DNA from: Selenomonas sp.
GTDB taxonomy: Bacteria; Bacillota; Negativicutes; Selenomonadales; Selenomonadaceae
Assembly: GCA_022773585.1 (NCBI GenBank)
Contig: JALEZZ010000068.1
Coordinates: forward strand, 1 to 45,947
Direction of reading: 5' to 3'
Length of the DNA: 45,947 nucleotides
Shown: positions 42,349-45,947 of the stretch, one piece after another
How positions within the stretch are numbered: the stretch's first letter is position 1
How the letters are laid out: each line of letters starts with the position of its first letter
Notes under the pieces: generated by a model
Seen by the model: the letters and a program-made list of their open reading frames with translations, nothing else
Database searches by the model: none
Told to the model about the DNA's origin: nothing
Program-made: the position numbers and the translations under genes

Positions 42349-44412
42349 ATGAAAGTTTTCAAATACAGCAGATTCCTGATTGCCGTCATCGTCATCGGCC
42401 TCGTCGCAGCGCTCATGATTGACGTGCAGCGCCACCATGTCGAGACGGCGAACACGCGCGTCGACATGGCGATTGACTACGAGGGCTTGCAGGAGCTCGC
42501 ACAGCGCGAGGGCCTGCCCGAGAAAGACGTCCTCGCACGGGCGAAAGAAGCGGGCATCACATCGCTCGCCGTCTACGAGATGACGTTCAAGAAGCTCAAC
42601 GACAACGGCAAGACGACGGTCGTCGCGGGTTCCCGCATCCTTGAAGGCTACCATAATGGCACGCTGACGGATCCCGCCTGGCGCGCGCTCGTCGAGAGTG
42701 GCAGGATCGTCGGCACGGAAGCCTATGTCACGGGTCATGACGCCCAGACGTACAAGGAGGTCAAGGAAGACCTCGTGCGCCGCCTCGGTGCGGACCGCGT
42801 GACGGTGCTCCAGGCTGGCGGGCAGGAAGTGCTCGCCGTCAAGGCGCACTATGAATCGTTGCTGAAGATGAACCTCGGCATGCCGACGGACGAGATGAAG
42901 GCCGTCAATGATGCAGGCTTCTACGTCCTCGCGCGTCCGAGCAATTACGAGAAGTGCACGCCGGATGATGTCAAGGCCGTGTTTGACCGTCTCGACGGAT
43001 TCCAGATCTCTGAAATCGTGTTTTCGGGCAAGCAGACGCTCGGTTCGTCAAGCACGACGGAAGCGATCCAGGCGACGATTGACGAGATGCGCGAGCGCCA
43101 GATCAACCTCGGCCTGATCGAGGATGTCACGCAGCTCCAGTTTTACAAGCAGACGGGCATGGAGGAGCTCGCGAAAGGGCTCGGCTACGATCATGTCGCG
43201 CGCCTCTACTCCATCCCGAAGGACGAGCAGCCGAAGCTCAAAGCGGCCACGGCCGTCGAGCGCTGGGCGAATACGGACATGGAGCGCAACATCCGCATCG
43301 ACCTCCTGCGCATCTATGACACGCCGGTACCGGGCATGACGCTCTTGGAAACGAACATGAAGTATTTCCGCGACACGCACGATGCGATCGTCGCGCACGG
43401 CTTCACGGTCGGCCCGTCCGACACGTTCCAGAAGTTCTACCCATCGAAAGTCCTGCGCGGCATCTTGATGCTCGGCGTTGCGGCGGCAGGCGTGCTCTAT
43501 CTCTCGCTGATTATTCCGCGGCTCAATGCGTCGATGAAGTGGCAGCTGATCCTCTTCGTCATCTTCGGCGCACTCGCGGCCGTGCCGGTCTTTATGGGCG
43601 CGGGCTCGAAGATTCGCGTGCTCGCAGCGTTTGCGAGCGCGAATGTCTTCCCGTCGCTCGCCGTCATCTGGCAGCTCGACCGCATCCGCGCGAAGAAAGC
43701 CGAGGCAGGCAAGAGCCTGCCCGTGCTGATTGTGACGGCGGCGGTCGCGCTCGTCGTCACGGGCGCACTCTCGTACATCGGCGCGGCGTACCTCTCGGGC
43801 TCGCTCGCTGATACGGAGTATCTGCTCGAATTCCAGATTTTCCGCGGCATCAAGCTGACATTCGTGCTGCCGCTCGTACTCGTCGGCATTGCGTTCCTGC
43901 AGCGCTTCGACATCTTCGACGGCCGCATGGACGACACGCAGGGCGTCATGGAGCAGCTGAAGCGCATCCTCGACATGCCCGTGCGTATCAAGACGCTGAT
44001 CGGCCTCGCCATCGTCGGCGCTGCCGCCATCGTCTTTGTCGCGCGCAGCGGCCATACGAGCGGCATGCCTGTCTCGCAGACGGAGCTCCATTTCCGTGCC
44101 GTGCTCGAGCAGGCGTTCTATGCGCGTCCGCGCACGAAAGAGCTCCTGATCGGCCATCCGGCGTTCATGCTCGCCGTCATGGCGTTCTGGCGCAAGTGGC
44201 CGACGATGGTGTTCTTCGCGCTCGTGCTCGTCGCGACGATCGGGCAGGGCTCGATGGTCGAGACGTTCGCGCACATGCGCACGCCGATCTACATGTCGTT
44301 CATGCGCGGCATCGGCGGCATCGCGCTCGGCGCCGGCATCGGTGCCGTCTGCATGGTGCTCATCGAGCTCTGGCAGCGCCTGCTCGCGAGAGTGACGGCG
44401 ACGAAAAAATAA
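42349..44412 (+). CDS. DUF5693 multi-pass membrane protein
   Basis: A 687-aa membrane protein of unknown function. It has an N-terminal helix (FLIAVIVIGLVAALMI, about residues 7-22), a large extracytoplasmic domain of about 340 residues (NTRVDMAIDYEGLQELAQREGL...), and a C-terminal block of about eight helices (from ILMLGVAAAGVLYLSLIIP near residue 370 to the end). The DUF5693 family sits next to csaB in many Firmicutes, as here, which suggests a role in cell-wall polymer or surface-layer anchoring. ATG 42349 is 10 nt after AAGGA; the TTG at 42328 is upstream of that site. Confidence 0.82.
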   Translation: MKVFKYSRFLIAVIVIGLVAALMIDVQRHHVETANTRVDMAIDYEGLQELAQREGLPEKDVLARAKEAGITSLAVYEMTFKKLNDNGKTTVVAGSRILEGYHNGTLTDPAWRALVESGRIVGTEAYVTGHDAQTYKEVKEDLVRRLGADRVTVLQAGGQEVLAVKAHYESLLKMNLGMPTDEMKAVNDAGFYVLARPSNYEKCTPDDVKAVFDRLDGFQISEIVFSGKQTLGSSSTTEAIQATIDEMRERQINLGLIEDVTQLQFYKQTGMEELAKGLGYDHVARLYSIPKDEQPKLKAATAVERWANTDMERNIRIDLLRIYDTPVPGMTLLETNMKYFRDTHDAIVAHGFTVGPSDTFQKFYPSKVLRGILMLGVAAAGVLYLSLIIPRLNASMKWQLILFVIFGALAAVPVFMGAGSKIRVLAAFASANVFPSLAVIWQLDRIRAKKAEAGKSLPVLIVTAAVALVVTGALSYIGAAYLSGSLADTEYLLEFQIFRGIKLTFVLPLVLVGIAFLQRFDIFDGRMDDTQGVMEQLKRILDMPVRIKTLIGLAIVGAAAIVFVARSGHTSGMPVSQTELHFRAVLEQAFYARPRTKELLIGHPAFMLAVMAFWRKWPTMVFFALVLVATIGQGSMVETFAHMRTPIYMSFMRGIGGIALGAGIGAVCMVLIELWQRLLARVTATKK

Positions 44413-44445
44413 GCAGTATCCTGCAAAGGAGATTTTGAAAGGCCT

Positions 44446-45561
44446 ATGAGGAACCTTGTGGTATCCGGATACTACGGCTCGAAGAACGCGGGCGACGAAG
44501 CGATGCTCGCGGCGATGCTGGAAGTCCTATCCGACCTCGACCCAAAACTGCATATCACGGTCATCTCGGCGGATCCGGAGGACACGAGGGAGCGCCACGG
44601 CGTCGATGCCGTGGGCTGGCTCGACATCACATCCATCCTGCAGCTTTTAGGCCATGCCGACCTCCTGATCTCGGGCGGCGGCAGCCTGCTGCAGAATGTC
44701 ACGAGCCGCCGGAGCCTCTACTACTATCTCGGCATCATCTTCCTCGCGCTTGCCGTGCACACGCCGGTCATGCTCTACGCGCAGGGCATCGGCCCCATCG
44801 AGGGCGGTCTCGCGCGCTGGCTCATGAAAAAAATCGTGAACCGCACGAAGCTCATCACCGTGCGCGACCATGGCTCGCTCGAAGAACTCGCGCGCCTCGG
44901 CATCCGGAAGCCGCGCATCGAGGCGACGGCCGATGCCGTGCTCGCGATTCATCCCGTCGACAAGGAGGCGGGCCGCCACATCCTGACGGAGGCCGGTGCC
45001 GAAGGCGCAAAGCCCGTCATCGGCATCTCCGTGCGCGAGTGGTGCGGCTGGACGCATTACAAGGACGTGCTCGCAAGCGTCGCGCAGGAAGTCGTCACGC
45101 GCTATGATGCGCGCGTCGTGTTCCTGCCGATGCAGTACCCCGAGGACGTCCGCGCGGCCGAGAGCATCGTGGAACGCATCGAGGGTGCGGCGAAAGCGCA
45201 GGTGACTGTGCTGCCCGGCGAATACCGCACGCACGAACTCCTTTCGCTCGTCGGCAACATGGATCTCATGATTGCCATCCGCCTCCATGCGCTGATCTTT
45301 GCGGGCGTCATGGGCGTGCCGATGATCGGCATCTCGTATGATCCGAAGATTGACCGCTTCCTCGACTCCATCGGCGAATCGCCCGTTGGCAGCCTCGAAA
45401 CCGTCACGCCGGACGAGCTCCTCGCCGCCGTGCAGGACAAATGGGAACACCGCAAAGCCATCCGCCAGCACACGGCGGCGCTGCTCAAAAAACAGCGGGG
45501 CCTCGCAGAGCGGAGCGCGGAACTCGCGGTCGGATTGCTGGACGCAGATGCAGGAAAGTAA
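44446..45561 (+). CDS. csaB: Polysaccharide pyruvyl transferase
   Basis: Transfers pyruvate from phosphoenolpyruvate to a sugar of a cell-wall polysaccharide, the modification recognised by SLH domains. The 371-aa protein begins VVSGYYGSKNAGDEAML (residues 4-20), has LISGGGSLLQNVTSRRSLYYYLG (about 70-92), LYAQGIGPIEGGLAR, GISVREWCGWTHYKD, and a C-terminal MIAIRLHALIFAGVMGVPMIGISYDPKI (about 275-302), all typical of CsaB. In Negativicutes SLH-domain outer-membrane proteins tie the outer membrane to the wall, so this gene fits a diderm envelope. AAAGG precedes the ATG; it ends the prfB-DUF2993-DUF5693-csaB run. Confidence 0.94.
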   Translation: MRNLVVSGYYGSKNAGDEAMLAAMLEVLSDLDPKLHITVISADPEDTRERHGVDAVGWLDITSILQLLGHADLLISGGGSLLQNVTSRRSLYYYLGIIFLALAVHTPVMLYAQGIGPIEGGLARWLMKKIVNRTKLITVRDHGSLEELARLGIRKPRIEATADAVLAIHPVDKEAGRHILTEAGAEGAKPVIGISVREWCGWTHYKDVLASVAQEVVTRYDARVVFLPMQYPEDVRAAESIVERIEGAAKAQVTVLPGEYRTHELLSLVGNMDLMIAIRLHALIFAGVMGVPMIGISYDPKIDRFLDSIGESPVGSLETVTPDELLAAVQDKWEHRKAIRQHTAALLKKQRGLAERSAELAVGLLDADAGK

Positions 45562-45610
45562 TGAAATACAGAAGCCCTTCCAAGGGCGAATGAGCATATC
45601 TTATACAGGA

Positions 45611-45809
45611 GCCCCCCTCCCAGAGGGGGGACGGGCCGCGTGAGCGGCGGGGGGAGTCCCTTGTAGGATTGTGTGAGGAAAGAGACAGAACTTCCGCGGG
45701 TGCGATGGTGAAATTTTTATGCGCACCCGCGAAAGTTGTATTCAGCCTTTTCACCAGTCGTGCAGGGGACTCCCCCAGTCGCCTATCGGCGACAGCCCCC
45801 TTTGAGAAG
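45611..45809. repeat. Palindromic intergenic repeat, full copy K (core subtype 2)
   Basis: A 199-bp copy: end hairpin CCCCCCTC/GAGGGGGG, hairpin GCCGC-GTGA-GCGGC, core GGGGGAGTCCCTTGTA, inner stem AACTTCCGCGGGTGCG / CGCACCCGCGAAAGTT (one mismatch, 17-nt loop), mirrored core GACTCCCCC, hairpin GTCGCC-TATC-GGCGAC and a damaged end hairpin. It fills the gene-free end of the window together with copy L. Confidence 0.85.
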
Positions 45810-45947
45810 CAATGTCATTAAGTTAAGGAATTCGATGTGCGTTGGCGCCCTCTGAGAGGGAGCTGTCAGCCGAATGGCTGACTGAGGGAGTCTCACAAGA
45901 TGGGCGTGTGAGATATACGATTGCATCTTACGCGGGCATCGAAGAGT
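45809..45947. repeat. Shared 55-bp segment and start of inverted copy L (cut by the window end)
   Basis: Positions 45809-45863 repeat 14063-14117 exactly. From 45847 the sequence continues as a right half in reverse orientation (end hairpin, CAGCCGAATGGCTG hairpin, core GAGGGAGTCTCACAAG, inner-stem arm), equal to the reverse complement of positions 111-206 of copy A apart from small changes. The element runs off the window. Confidence 0.85.

Overview
The window looks like chromosomal DNA from a diderm Firmicute of the class Negativicutes, most probably Selenomonadaceae (Selenomonas/Mitsuokella-like). This is inferred from gene content and not from any search. The DNA is GC-rich with strong GC preference at third codon positions. 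It carries an outer-membrane beta-barrel protein ending in Phe, CsaB, the DUF2993/DUF5693 envelope pair, sigma-54, a eukaryotic-type hexokinase and an anaerobic [FeFe]-hydrogenase. Thirty-four protein genes are supported. I found no tRNA, rRNA, CRISPR array, complete insertion sequence or prophage.

Layout. 0.3-4.3 kb: pyrimidine-nucleoside salvage (pdp-cdd-nupC) facing a P-loop kinase of the uridine/pantothenate-kinase type. 4.6-8.2 kb: a three-gene operon for an exported, Tat-dependent [FeFe]-hydrogenase with a four-cluster ferredoxin subunit and an NrfD/HybB-type membrane subunit. 8.5-11.3 kb: a Tat-exported phosphatase convergent with lysA. 11.5-19.1 kb: topB, a DEAD-box helicase, a CNNM/CorC-type membrane protein and an ABC-F ATPase. 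19.2-23.6 kb: hexokinase, rpoN and type II NADH dehydrogenase. 23.8-25.6 kb: an amino-acid-binding lipoprotein and a HAD phosphatase. 25.7-26.6 kb: an outer-membrane protein. 26.8-34.8 kb: a PucR-type regulator divergent from an aminotransferase, a 2-hydroxyacid dehydrogenase and a RocB-like M20 hydrolase, then an amidinohydrolase (DDAH/ADI fold) and an amino-acid ABC permease/ATPase pair. This looks like a catabolic island for an arginine-like or guanidino compound. 34.9-41.6 kb: cold-shock protein, hpf, an inserted two-domain glycosyltransferase, secA and prfB. 41.6-45.6 kb: DUF2993, DUF5693 and csaB envelope genes.

The most striking non-coding feature is a family of roughly 200-bp palindromic repeats in at least twelve intergenic places, with a fixed order of parts (hairpin 1, hairpin 2, core, inner stem, then the mirror image) and at least four core subtypes. 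Full copies, half copies, an inside-out copy and two loci carrying the same 55-bp stretch are present. One copy shows paired changes that keep its inner stem base-paired. Several genes also have unusual leaders: an inverted repeat overlapping both the -10 box and the ribosome-binding site of the phosphatase gene, terminator-like hairpins in the leaders of the aminotransferase operon and the binding-protein gene, and palindromes near the hydrogenase and nupC promoters.

Starts were moved inward wherever the longest reading frame began inside the ribosome-binding site or well upstream of it (pdp, cdd, hydA, topB, the CNNM gene, ndh, the binding protein, the outer-membrane protein, pucR, hpf, prfB, DUF5693). 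topB and secA appear to use TTG.
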